DNA of 64,000 bases from Ctena decussata (taxonomy: Eukaryota; Mollusca; Bivalvia; Lucinida; Lucinidae), in NCBI GenBank assembly GCA_963989385.1, contig OZ022503.1:66190123-66254122 (forward strand). Direction: 5' to 3'. Numbering within the stretch: the stretch's first letter is position 1; each line of letters opens with the position of its first letter. The notes under the pieces are model-generated. The model was not told the origin of the DNA, did not search any database, and worked only from the letters and a program-made list of their open reading frames with translations. This document shows positions 32,691-43,102 of this stretch, one piece after another. Made by a program: the position numbers and the translations under genes.

Positions 32691-32925
32691 ATGTTTTTTC
32701 ACTGGTTTTACTCAAGAGTCACAAAACTTATCTCTCTTAAAAACAAAGAACTACAAGGAATTTGGTTTCTGGACTTTCTGTACAGTCACAAAGCAGAGCT
32801 AAACGAGAAAACTTGATGCAAAGTTTAAAATGCAGACGACATGGTAAAAGTAATACCTGAATGTCTCCTTCTGCAGGCCTGTTTGTTTTCCTGGATGACA
32901 TAGCCCTTCTAAAATGGGGGTCTAC

Positions 32926-33127
32926 TCTCAACACTTTAAGCACCAGTGATGAAAATAGCAGCAGTTGCAAACAGTGAAGATCCTGATGAGGTGGCTCATT
33001 ATGAGCCACCTTATCTAGATCTACACTGTTTGCCCTCTAGTTTTTTAATTTTCAATATGATATAGCTTTGATGAAACATATTTTGAAATTTTTGCAGACA
33101 TTGCTTTTTGGTGCTTAAAGGGTTAAA
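32926..33127 (+). mobile_element. Palindromic MITE family P, copy 3
   Basis: It runs from AACACTTTAAGCACCAGTGA to TGGTGCTTAAAGGGTTAA. The centre is GATGAGGTGGCTCATTATGA followed by GCCACCTTATC. Confidence 0.85.
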
Positions 33128-33169
33128 GGAAACAATTTCTTCCTAGATGGATAACTTGTTTTTTGTCGA

Positions 33170-34105
33170 GCCCGCTTGTGGTCAGCGAGACATAGTCGCC
33201 TGTTTGGTGTTGGTGCGTTTGTCCATCTGTCCGTCCATCCGTCAGTCCATCCATCTGGAGCCATAGCTTGAGTTTGATAGACCCTAGGACCTTGAAACTC
33301 CATCACAATGTGCCCCACCAAAATGCTTATTGGCTCCCACAAAACTAGGTCACTGTGACCTACTTTAACGAAAAAGTACCACATATTTAGTTTTTGTCTG
33401 CAGCCCCATATCTCCCTTATCATAGGCTCCAGAACATTCAAACTTCATCAGTACATACATCTTACCACTCCAGGCTACCCCCAATGAAAACTAGGTCACT
33501 GTGACCTACTTTCATGAAAAAGTACCACATATTTAGTTTTTGTCTGCAGCCCCATATCTCCCTTTTCATAGGCCCCAGAACATTGAACCTCCATCAGTGC
33601 ATGCACCTTACCACTCCAGGTCACCTCCTACAAAACTAGGTTGCTGTGACCTACTTTCACAAAAAAGTACCACATATTTAGTTTTCAAGGTCAGCACCAT
33701 ATCTTTTCTTTTCATTGGCCCCAGAACATTGAAACTCCATGAGTGCATGCACCTGACCACTCCAGGTCGCCTACAGCAAAACTAGATCACTGTGACCTAC
33801 TTTAACCAAAAAGTAGCACATATTTAGTTTTTGTCTGCAGCCCCACATCTCCCTTTTCATAGGCCCCAGAACATTGAAACTCCGTGAGTGCATGCACCTT
33901 ACCACTCCAGGTTACCCCCAACAAAACTAGGTCACTGTGACCTACTGTCACGAAAAAGTACCACATATTAAGTTTCCGAGGTCAGCCTCATATCTTTCTT
34001 TTCATAATTGCAAGACCTTTGAAACTTCATCAGTGCAGTCACCTTATCATTCCGGGTCACTCACAACAAAACTAGGTCGCTGTGACCTACTTTCACGAAA
34101 AAGCA
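33170..34105 (+). repeat. ~145-bp tandem array (probable HINE core)
   Basis: It opens TTGTCGAGCCCGCTTGTGGT, a likely 5' end, then TCCGTCCATCC repeats. About six copies follow of a unit with AAAACTAGGTCACTGTGACC, AAAAGTACCACATATTTAGT and CCCCATATCTCCCTTTTCAT. No 3' hairpin is seen; a SINE follows. The AGGTCACTGTGACCT palindrome in each unit is treated as a finding. Open frames on both strands are repeat artefacts. Confidence 0.75.
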
Positions 34106-34139
34106 TTTTCACTACTGTCAAAGCGCCAATGGGCTCAGC

Positions 34140-34310
34140 ATGCTGGCCGCAGCCATCTAGTACACACTTTTTACGTATTTCAGTCATATCAAGCCAATGG
34201 AAGGGTGACAACGACAGTTGTGTGCAGTGGAACTTGTTTATGGTTGAAAAGAATTCCGCCTCCAGTGGGATTCGAACCTGGACCACTAGCTTAGCAGCAC
34301 TTAAACAATT
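34140..34310 (-). mobile_element. tRNA-Ser-like SINE, truncated by a MITE
   Basis: The body is ACTGAAATACGTAAAAAGTG on the minus strand. The B box GGTTCGAATCCC and GCTAAGCTAGTGG match the SINE at 8495-8685. The tRNA head is cut off where the hairpin element begins at 34311. Confidence 0.68.
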
Positions 34311-34533
34311 GGGGTTGTATTTATAAAACCTCTTAAGTCATTGCTATGCTGTTGCTAAGGCTAAATTTCTATAAAGGAGATTCCCTACAACTATGAAATT
34401 TGCTCCTGAGGAACAGTCTGAAAAGGACTGTTCCTCCAGAGCAAATTTTATAGTTGTAGGGAATCTCCTTCATAGAAATTTAGCCTTAGCAACAGCACAG
34501 CAACGACATAAGTGGTTTTATAAATACAAGCCC
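34311..34533. mobile_element. Foldback MITE, ~100-bp arms
   Basis: GGGGTTGTATTTATAAAACC is mirrored by GGTTTTATAAATACAAGCCC. The arms continue through CTAAATTTCTAT and GGAGATTCCCTACAACTAT to a short loop near 34425. Confidence 0.92.
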
Positions 34534-34544
34534 TGAGCTACACT

Positions 34545-34680
34545 AGCTCCTAGGTTTCTCCCAGAGCAACAAATTCTTTCTTTTAAGAGTTGACCCCTTT
34601 TAAGAAGGGAGGCAAAAATGAAAATGGTAGAGTTTCCCGTAAAAATGTACCTATCCAGTTTAAGGTAGAAATTAAGGAAG
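34545..34680 (-). repeat. Dispersed GGAGCAAATTC-family copy
   Basis: It carries GAGCAACAAATTCTTTCTTT, GTTGACCCCTTTTAAGAAGG and GTAGAGTTTCCCGTAAAAAT, as in 57000 and 38000. Confidence 0.5.
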
Positions 34681-34792
34681 GAATTATAGGTACAGTACAG
34701 TACAGTCTCTTTAGTAGGCTTAAAATTCATAGAATTTCATAGCATATATTACATGTGACAGGTGTTCGTGTGATTAAACTAAATAGGAATAT

Positions 34793-35017
34793 AAGCCATG
34801 TAACAACAAAGTTACATGTGCGCTCAGGGAACACTCAGATCAGCCTGGGCATCTGCCCCGTCTAATCAGTAATCACTGTTGACATGGAGGTAGCCTGGAC
34901 CCTTAGCTATCCTTTAAGTCTACAGCAAAGACCGATCAGACTTGGCATATGCCCAGGTTGCTCTGAGTCTTTGCATGGTGCACATATGACTTTGTTGGTT
35001 CTGTTGTGTCACAGCTC
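34793..35017. mobile_element. Foldback MITE, copy 2 of the 13.2-kb family
   Basis: It is diverged from 13215-13448 but keeps CATGTGCGCTCAGGGAACAC, GATCAGCCTGGGCATC and the right arm GACTTTGTTGGTTCTGTTGT. Confidence 0.75.
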
Positions 35018-35042
35018 ATATAAGGCGATCATTAAATGCTTT

Positions 35043-36281
35043 TTATGTCCCCCCACCAAAGGTGAGGGGGGACATACTGTTTTCAGTGCAGATCCAGGAC
35101 ATCGGCGTCGGCTTGACAATTTCTTGTATGCACAATATCTCATGAACCAATGGATAGAATGTCACCAAACTTGCGTGGTTATATCATTGGGAGAAGCTTA
35201 AGAGCTGATTAGATTGTGGTGACATTGACCTCATTTTCAAGGTCACTGGAGGACTTAGATGACAATTTCTTGTATGCATATCTCCTGAACCAATGGATGA
35301 ATTTCACCAAACTAGCATGGATATGTCATTGGGACAAGTCTAAGAGCTGATTAGATTTTTGTGACCTTGACCTCATTTTCAAGGTCACTGGAGGACTTCG
35401 TTGACAATTTCTTGTACCCACAATATCTCCTGAACCAATGGATGAAATTTCTCTAAAATTACATGGATACATCATTGGGACAAGTTTAAGAGCTGATTAG
35501 ATTTTTTTTACCTTGACCTCATTTTCAAGGTCACTGTAGGACTTAGATTACAATTTTTTGTGTGCATGATATCTCCTGAACCAATGGATTGAATTTCACT
35601 AAACTTACGTGGATACATCATTGGGACAAGTTTAAGAGCTGATCAGGTTTTCGTAACCTTGACCTTATTTTCAAGGTCACTGGAGGACTTAGATTACAAA
35701 TATTTGCACCCACAATATCTCATGAACCAGTGGATGGAATTTCACCAAACTTGCGTGGATATATCACTTGGGCTAGCTTAAGGGCTGGTCAGAGTTTGGT
35801 GACTTTGACCTCATTTTCAAGGTCACAGGATGACTTAGATAAGAAAATTTCACTAAAACTGATATATCTCATTAGCCTTTTGCTTGATTTCCACTTTACT
35901 TTCATAGATATACCTTTTGGACAATCTCAAGAGTTTACTATGTTTTGATGACATTGACCCTATTTTCAAGGTCAAAAGCTAACTTACAAATGCTAATTTT
36001 TTTTGTCTTAAAAATGAGTTATATCTTGAACCAACTGATGGATATTCATCAGACTTGCATGAATATATTGTTGTGACAGGTTTAAGACACGTTTAGTATT
36101 TGGTGACCTTCACCCATTTTTCAAGGACATAGTTTTCCATGTAGGATATCTTTAGAACCAGTGGATGGATTTTCTGCAAACTTTCATAAATATTTTATTT
36201 GTACAGGCTGTTTTTTATTAGAGGGGGTGGAAAATGGGCTGGTTGGGGGACATCAGTTTTTCTCTGAAAAACATTTCTAGT
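35043..36281 (+). mobile_element. HINE/pearl-like element, ATGTCCCCC SIR, complete
   Basis: The 5' end TTATGTCCCCCCACCAAAGG forms a hairpin with GGGGGGACATA. About seven ~145-bp core copies follow (ATATCTCCTGAACCAATGGA, TGACCTCATTTTCAAGGTCA). The 3' SIR GGTTGGGGGACAT (36241-36253) is the inverse of the 5' ATGTCCCCCCACC with one mismatch. The hairpin GTTTTTCTCTGAAAAAC and the terminal ATTTCTAGT end at 36281. Both flanks are T. Confidence 0.85.
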
Positions 36282-37237
36282 TTGTCTTATATTCGTTTGT
36301 AGTTTTGTATTGGTGGAAGTCTTGAATGGTAGCATTATGTCCAAAATATCATTATGATGAGTACCGGTAGCATTATACTGCAGCAGCACACCTGGCCCAC
36401 TGTTTATAAAATGACTGATGTCTTGAAAAGTTTCAGTGTCATACATTTCATTTCAATAATAGATAAGTTTCCTAGACGTATGATTAACTTTCTTATTCAC
36501 GACTTCCGATTTCAAAACATTATTTAATTTGCAACAGACATATGTCAGAAATTATGAGAAACGTGTTTGTAAATTAACTTTTTATCTGCTTAATTCTAAG
36601 TTTTGACTAGTAAATACTCATTTAAACAGTGGGGTATCATAAAGATATGTTAAAACTGAGGCCTGCATTGCTTCAAATGACAGATATAAACAAAAATAAT
36701 TTTATATATCAGTATTTTCTGTTCCTGTCAGAACTTTATCAAAATTAACCTAATTATCGCTAAAAGCTTTTCGCAATTTAAGACATTTTTAAGACCCTTG
36801 ATGAAAATTAAGAGAACTGAGAGACCGGGTTGTGTACAGAATTACCGATCTTTTCTTATCTTATTTAATCAAGAGATTTTTTTCTCATTTAGAAATGGTT
36901 GCTGTATTTTAAACTAAACATCATTAGCACAAAATGCTTTTTCAAAAGTGTTAACCATGAGGTTAAGATTTAAGTAAAACAGAATATCTCCAATCTTCTT
37001 TTCCTCGTGGGAGCCATTTTAAGTTTTGATATTAAAAGCTTTTGATATTAGTTCATTTAAAATTCAGTGGTATCTGAACTTGAAGACATTTAAACTTAAT
37101 TTTCTGCTGTTTACATAACTTATATTTTACATTGTTTGTTGTTCCCATTGGACTGTTAGCGAATTCTTCAGAAATGTCCTTCTTAGGTGGTAGGCTTCTT
37201 GATGTACAGTTGGTGCATAAATATATTCACCACATTT
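36282..37237. other. Unassigned unique-looking AT-rich stretch
   Basis: No repeat, exon or RNA was recognised. A minus-strand open frame of 83 codons overlaps the HINE 3' end. Confidence 0.35.
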
Positions 37238-37426
37238 AACACTTTAAGCACCAGTGAGGAAAATAGCAGAATTTGCAAACAGCATAGATCTTGATGAGGG
37301 GGCTCATCTAGATCTACACTGTTTGCCTTCTAGTCTTCGAATTCTCAATATGAAATGTCTTGGACATTCTGAATATTTTGCAGATGTAAATTTTGTTGTC
37401 TGCTTTTTGATGCTTAAAGAGTTAAA
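37238..37426 (+). mobile_element. Palindromic MITE family P, copy 4
   Basis: It runs from AACACTTTAAGCACCAGTGA to TGATGCTTAAAGAGTTAA. The palindromic centre is shortened to GATGAGGGGGCTCATC. Confidence 0.82.
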
Positions 37427-37768
37427 CTAAAGATGGAACTGCAAGAGCTTAATGTGTAGACCAAGATTTTGAGCGGTTTAATCAGGCTCTGCACTGTTTC
37501 CTAAGTGTTTTTAATGCACCTTTGTCATTGCATTGATCACTTGTCAAACTGACTTGTCAAAGTTTTTAGAGACATCTGACTTCCAGATGGATATGTTGAA
37601 ATTAACATCATGTTAGTTTCATCTGTTGAAATTAACATCATGTTGAAGATGACATCAGTAGATTGACATCATGTTGATTTCATCTGTCATGAAAGAGATT
37701 ACCAAATTAACCAATCATAAATGCCATCTCATAAATACTGACCAATCAAATTTCCTTTTACTTTGCAG

Positions 37769-37816
37769 CTTGGTAACTTCAAAGCAAAAATTAGCAGCAG
37801 ACGACACAAACTGCAG
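37769..37816 (+). CDS. Candidate internal exon (48 nt), gene unknown
   Basis: A strong acceptor (TTTCCTTTTACTTTGCAG, ending 37768) and a strong donor (CAG/GTAGGT) enclose 48 nt. Two frames are open: LGNFKAKISSRRHKLQ (phase 0) and LVTSKQKLAADDTNC (one base carried in). Only the second keeps phase with the candidate exon at 39723-39770 if they are joined directly. The flanking DNA is not in any repeat I could identify. The evidence is only the splice-site pair and the open frame. Confidence 0.35.
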
Positions 37817-38517
37817 GTAGGTTTTGTATATTGAAAAAAAAAAGAGTAAATAAACAGAAGAAAAGATAAAATCCCATATATTTTTTTTGTTTCTGGGACA
37901 TTATTCTCATTAGAATTTCAAAATGCACTTACTTTTTGTTTTTCTTAGATTTATGGACACACTTTCAGGTGAAGCAACTCTGCCATTTTCAGTTCTGCCT
38001 CCCTTTTCTCGATTTAGGGATCAACCCTTAAAGAAAAGAATTTGCTCCTGAGAGCAAATTCTTCCCTTTAAGAGTAGACCCCATTTTGGAAGAGCTATGT
38101 CATCCAGGGCAGAAAGCAGGGAGTCACAAAAGATGTTTCCCTTTAGATTTAAAAGATTTTTGAAAATGTACCCTATACACCTATAGGATGTAAAATCAAA
38201 CAGTGTTGTTGTTGAGAAGCTCTTTAACACAAAATATTTTCATTCTTGGTTTATTTACTGAAAAGTCCTATAGTAAACCATTGGAACGTAATGTAGTTTA
38301 CATTATAATAATTACATTGAGACATGCGACGTCAATGACATAAAAATAAACAATGGCTCTCTACCAGCTGATTGGACGTCAGCAACATCATGACGTCATG
38401 CATGCCGTTCTGCTATTAACAGAAAAACCTGCGTGTACATGTTTTACTGCTTCAATTTTAGGGCTTATATAAGATTTTTCATGAAAGATTTGATTGAAAC
38501 GAATGTAAATATAAGCA

Positions 38518-38666
38518 ATGAACTTAATTTTTCTGATGTTTATCGAAGTGTAAACTACATTGGGTCACTAGCAAAGTTTACATGAACCCCTTCAGGGTTC
38601 ATTCACTTTGCACGTGACCCAATGTAGTTTACACTTTGATAAACCTCAGAAAAATGAAATTCATTC
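38518..38666. mobile_element. Near-perfect hairpin MITE
   Basis: AATGAACTTAATTTTTCTGA is mirrored by TCAGAAAAATGAAATTCATT. The inner arms GTGTAAACTACATTGGGTCA / TGACCCAATGTAGTTTACAC pair perfectly, with GAACCCCTTCAGGGTTC at the tip. Confidence 0.92.
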
Positions 38667-39002
38667 CTTAATAATGCACTAAAAGACAAAAGATAAAAAA
38701 GAAATGAATTTTTTGTTGTTCAAGCAATAATTATTTTAGGCTATGTCTTTTAGCAGTGTTAAACACAGCTCATGTCATGACTGATTAAGCCAGAAACTAA
38801 TTAAATTGATCTGAAAGTTGCCTAGGTCGCAATTAATTAGTTTCACCTTAATTGGCTATGCAGGCGCCTTGTTTTTCCTCATTTTGCTGTGTTAGAAGAG
38901 TCTTATAGCACCAATGTTGAAGATAGGATACAAGCTATATAATCTTTGTTCCTCTAATATTTGAGTATGGTAAGTTTTGAATTATTTTTTATAATTTTAC
39001 AG

Positions 39003-39075
39003 GTTTGACAAAAGAGAATGAAAGAGTTTTACATGCATATAATGCAGCGGCACTTATCAGTGAGCATAACAGAAG
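39003..39075 (+). CDS. Candidate internal exon (73 nt), weak donor
   Basis: Acceptor TTTTTTATAATTTTACAG is followed by a frame reading LTKENERVLHAYNAAALISE, then HNR. The donor AAG/GTTTGT is below average. The last two bases (AG) plus C at 39723 complete a codon, so it stays in phase with the next candidate exon. The peptide is protein-like but not recognised. Confidence 0.27.
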
Positions 39076-39400
39076 GTTTGTTTGGCATTTTTCCCTCAGC
39101 ATTTTTATACTATTTTTCTTTTTGTCATGTCTGGTGGCTGACAGGTATCTGGTGGCTGACGGGCATAACTTTTTGTAAAGCTAAGCTTGTTGTAGAATGA
39201 ATATACATGTCAGCTGTCATAAAATTCTTGAAATTCAGAGACAGATGAATCAGTTTTTAGAGCTACAAAATTGCTTATTAAACATTTCACTCAAGACAGT
39301 TAAACTCTGAAATTATATGCTTTGTGAATTTTGGGCAAGTCTACTTTTCTGTTGATGACAAGTCTCCTGCAAAATGACAATCTGGTCAGTGCATAATCAC

Positions 39401-39605
39401 ACTGGGTAGGCAGCAATCAAAAACGCTCATGCAGTTGACGAATGTGGATAAAAAAACGCTAGAAACAGCATTTTTAGATTGCAAATTGTTGCCAATTTGC
39501 GATCGGAAACGCTGTTTCTAGCAGTTTTTCGAAAATGCTGTTTCTAGCTGTTTTTGATCCATGTTAATTGATTGTTAAGAGTGTTTTCGATTGCCGCCTA
39601 CCTGG
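39401..39605. mobile_element. TIR element, ACTGGGTAGGCAGCAATC ends
   Basis: ACTGGGTAGGCAGCAATCAA at the left is mirrored by TTCGATTGCCGCCTACCTGG at the right. The inside contains repeated AACGCTGTTTCTAGC and its inverse GCTAGAAACAGCATT. Confidence 0.78.
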
Positions 39606-39722
39606 CATGATAATGTGTCAGAACAGCCTAGATGTATACCATCAGACTGGCTCAACTGTTAGTCTGGTCAATATCAAGGTCAGGCAACCATCCATGGCTT
39701 ACTTTTATCTTTTCCATTGCAG

Positions 39723-39770
39723 CACTACTGATGGTAATGACAACATCATATGCAGCTCCGGTGACCTCAG
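39723..39770 (+). CDS. Candidate internal exon (48 nt), gene unknown
   Basis: A long pyrimidine tract (TTTTATCTTTTCCATTGCAG) and a near-consensus donor (CAG/GTAAGA) enclose 48 nt. The in-phase frame is TTDGNDNIICSSGDL. An alternative frame, LLMVMTTSYAAPVTS, is also open. Candidate exons at 37769-37816 and 39003-39075 would each join it in phase. The splice signals here are the best in this part of the window. I cannot name the protein. Confidence 0.42.
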
Positions 39771-41240
39771 GTAAGACAATTTTATCTGCATTTTTATATG
39801 CAGAAGTATGGAAATTATCCCTGTTACCCCTTCTTATCTTGAGCACTATACCTCAAGATCCATAAATTGAAGATGTATACAGAACACTGATCAGACTACA
39901 AAGTTGTACAGGCTGATCTTAATGTTAATTAAGACAGACTTTCTTGCGAGGTGACTTGATCTGAAGATGGCTCTGTAACCCTGTTTTGGGCCTGGCTTTC
40001 TGCTCTAGTGGGCACACAATGGCAAAACAATGGCATATCAGTGTAAGTGCAACATTGTGACATCACACTGCCTTTGATAATCATGTGGTTGGGTAAATGT
40101 GTGCCGGTGTAACAGATGAACTGGCGTCCCTAGACAGCTCCTGGCAGGGGTGGTTTTTATGTTGGACCACTACATACGTTTTCATGAGAATTTACAGAAA
40201 TTGTCCCATCCCTTGATTTTCATTGTCATAAGTACACCAGGTATATTATCAGGTCAATGTTAATGGAACATTATGATGATATGGATGAGCTTGAAATTTT
40301 AAGATGGGTAATTAGGACAATGAATTAAAATATGTAATCTCAGTGGTGTATGCAGAATCATGTTTATGATCCGATATCTCACTCTTATAGGGCACTGACT
40401 GTCTGTCTATGTGTATTGCCATGAATTAATGATAATCATGTTAATTGTATTACTTTTATGGCACACATACAAAAACATATTACCATAGAAATTATATTAG
40501 ACACCCATGTTTTTGTATGTAGGCAGAGGACCAGGCCGTGTGGATTGAGTGCTCACCTTCTATGCAGGGGGTTGTGGGTTTGACTTCCAATGGGCGACAC
40601 ATGTCCAGTCAATAATTTCTTTGATTTAGTAAACCAAAATATCTACACCCAGTGTGCCCCAAGCTGGAAAAGTGGAATCAGGGTGGCAGTTGGTGATTGC
40701 TATATCGCAGAACATCAACTGTGGGATTGGTTTATTAATCCCGCATGACTGTACATGTGCAAGCAAAACTTAACATAGACCAACGTAATGTGCATGCCTG
40801 TTTTGGATTCATATCAGAGACTGTGGCTTCGAATGGACAAACAACAAACTGCATTTTGTATAGGTCGTCACCTACTCTCCGACCCCCAGTTTTATCAAAA
40901 TTATGCATATATAGGGAACTGTGAGTTTCATGACAGTCACAATCAGGCTTTACTCCCAAAGATATTTACTCCTTAAGATTTTTCATGAAACAATGACTTA
41001 GTTTAAAAATTGAAAGTTTATCTATTAGACAGAACATTGCATTTGAACAGGTAAAGGTATGTCACTATTTAAGAATGGGTAAAAGTGTTACTGGAAGGTT
41101 TTGCCACTATGAAGTGCCCCAAAAACTTAAGAAATGCTATAGGAAATGGCATCCATTGACACAGTGCCTGCACTGTCCTGCTGATGCATAATACTATGCT
41201 GGACCATATCTCTGGAATTATAACCAAATTTCTGATGTCA
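39771..41240. other. Intron-like unassigned region
   Basis: This contains a relative of the GGCACACAATG MITE near 40007 and otherwise no recognised repeat. If the exon calls are right, this is intron sequence. Confidence 0.3.
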
Positions 41241-41484
41241 GAGCCTGGTTGTTCAAAACTAAGGACGTCATTAGTTAACGAGACGTTAAAATTTCCAAGG
41301 TTAATATTTCGAATATGCCAATATTTTTTGTTGAAAAAAATGTGAGAAGCTTTTTGCATTGCAAAAGCTCACCACTATTTTCAATAAAAAATATCAATGT
41401 ATTTGGCTATAAAGTCTAAAACACTTAAGGAGTTGACCTCTTAACGAGCTTGTTAGGCTAAGGATGCTTTGAACAACTGGGCCC
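41241..41484. mobile_element. TIR MITE, GGGCCCAGTTGTTCAAAG ends
   Basis: GAGCCTGGTTGTTCAAAACT at the left is mirrored by CTTTGAACAACTGGGCCC at the right. Further inverted pairs (CGTTAA, AGCTTTTTGCATTGCAAAAG) lie inside. The 96-codon minus frame at 41069-41359 overlaps it and is rejected. Confidence 0.7.
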
Positions 41485-41654
41485 AGAACTATTGCAGATC
41501 TGCAGTTTCTTCCTATTTCGGAAAATGAAAAATTTTTTTTCAGGTTCCATAGCTCCTGGTTCCACCATTAACTGAGTACAGTACATTCTTTTATTATTAC
41601 TGTGTTTGAGGTCTGAAGAAATGCGAAGCAGTATAAGCAAATAGTGTTATATTT

Positions 41655-41835
41655 GAACTATGGATGGATAGATGGATGAATGACTTGCAATTTTACATCC
41701 TTTTCAACAGTATTTTAGTCATATCAGTATGATGGGAGGGTGGTAGTAAAGGGCTGTGTGCAAAAGAACCCCATTTACGGTTAAATGGCTTTCCACCACC
41801 AGTGGTATTGCAGCTAAATAAGGCCAAAATGAAAA
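41655..41835 (-). mobile_element. SINE fragment with (ATCC)n tail
   Basis: On the minus strand a body resembling the tRNA-Ser-like SINE (TTGCACACAGCCCTTTACTA, ATGACTAAAATACTGTTGAA) ends in a CATCCATCTATCCATCC tail. The tRNA head is too diverged to score. Confidence 0.5.
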
Positions 41836-42088
41836 ATAAGTCCATGCTTAAAGACAAAAAGATGCCGCGCAAAAAGACAAAATAATGCCATGAGAAATGA
41901 CGAAAAGATGAAAGGACCCCAGGCAAAAAGAAGAAAAGGCAAAATTAATGCCATGCAAAAAGATGACAAAAAAAGTTTCAAATGGTGTCTTTTCCGATAG
42001 CGTTTTTTTGTCTTTTTGCACTGAAATTTTGTTGTTTCTCGTGCAGAGTTTCGTCTTTCGTCCTTTCACATGGCGTCATTTTATCTTT
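41836..42088 (+). repeat. GACGAAA/CAAAAAGA minisatellite, left part
   Basis: Loose tandem copies of AATGCCATGCAAAAAGATGA are followed by inverted copies (TCTTTTTGCA, TTTCGTCTTTCGTCCTTTCA, CATGGCGTC). The right part at 44240-44345 continues it after the nested insertions. Confidence 0.7.
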
Positions 42089-42235
42089 TTAGCTTGCCTG
42101 AACAAAGTTCAGGATGAGCTATTGCAGTACCCCCGGCATCGGCTTCGGCATTGGCGGCGGCTTTGGCATTAGCAAAATGTGAAAGTTTTTTATGTGATGG
42201 GCAAGGCGCTGTCAGGCGAGCTATCCTGTCCCTGT

Positions 42236-43063
42236 CCCTTGCGAAAAAAATCCAGCTTTTCTACAGCTTTAAAAGCTGCGCAGAAGCTTCGCAAAAGCCG
42301 GCGGTATTGGCACCTGCGTATTTAAGCTGTAGAAAAGCTAGCTTTTCTGCAGAGCTGCAGAAAAGCCGGCTTTAACGCAGCTTTATACAAACCTGCAGAA
42401 AAGCCGGCTTTTACGCAGCTTTAGCGAAGCTCTAACGCAGCTTTAACGCAGAGACACATAAAAGCTGCGTCAAACTCAAAAGCTGCGTTTAAGCTGCAGA
42501 AACGCAGCTTTTCCGCAGGTGCCAATACCACCGGCTTTTGCGAAGCTTCTGCGCAGCTTTTCTACAGCTCTGATTCAGACATGCGTTAAAGCTGCGTTTC
42601 CGCAGCTAAAACGCAGCTTTATGACAAAGCTGCGTTTCCGCAGCTTCAACGCAGCTTTAGGTCAAAGCTGCGTAAAAGCTGCGTTTCTGCAGCTTCAACG
42701 CAGCTTTAGGTCAAAGCTGCGTTTCTACTGCTTGAAAAGCAAACCTGCGTAAAAGCTGCGTATCTGTCAGAAACCTGCGTCTTTAAAAGTTCTGGATGAG
42801 GACAGAAAAACAGAAAGGTCAAAAATAAAAACAAATAGAATTTAATATAATAAAACAGTGCTATACAAACACCTTTAAAAGGTAACAATTGTGATATTGT
42901 AAATTATCAGATAGCTGACTAGAAATCATGCAGTAACAAAAATACAAACTGAGCATAAAACTATTAAATTTCAGAGCTTATCCCATTCCCTTGACTTTTA
43001 CTCACAGATAATGAGGAATTTAGGGGGAAAACAATCAAAAGGAATTCAAATTCAAGTCTTTCC

Positions 43064-43102
<39 letters not shown>

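Noticed and set aside
33115..34326. Open frames of 108 and 129 codons on opposite strands
   Set aside because: Both run through the ~145-bp tandem array or the adjoining SINE.
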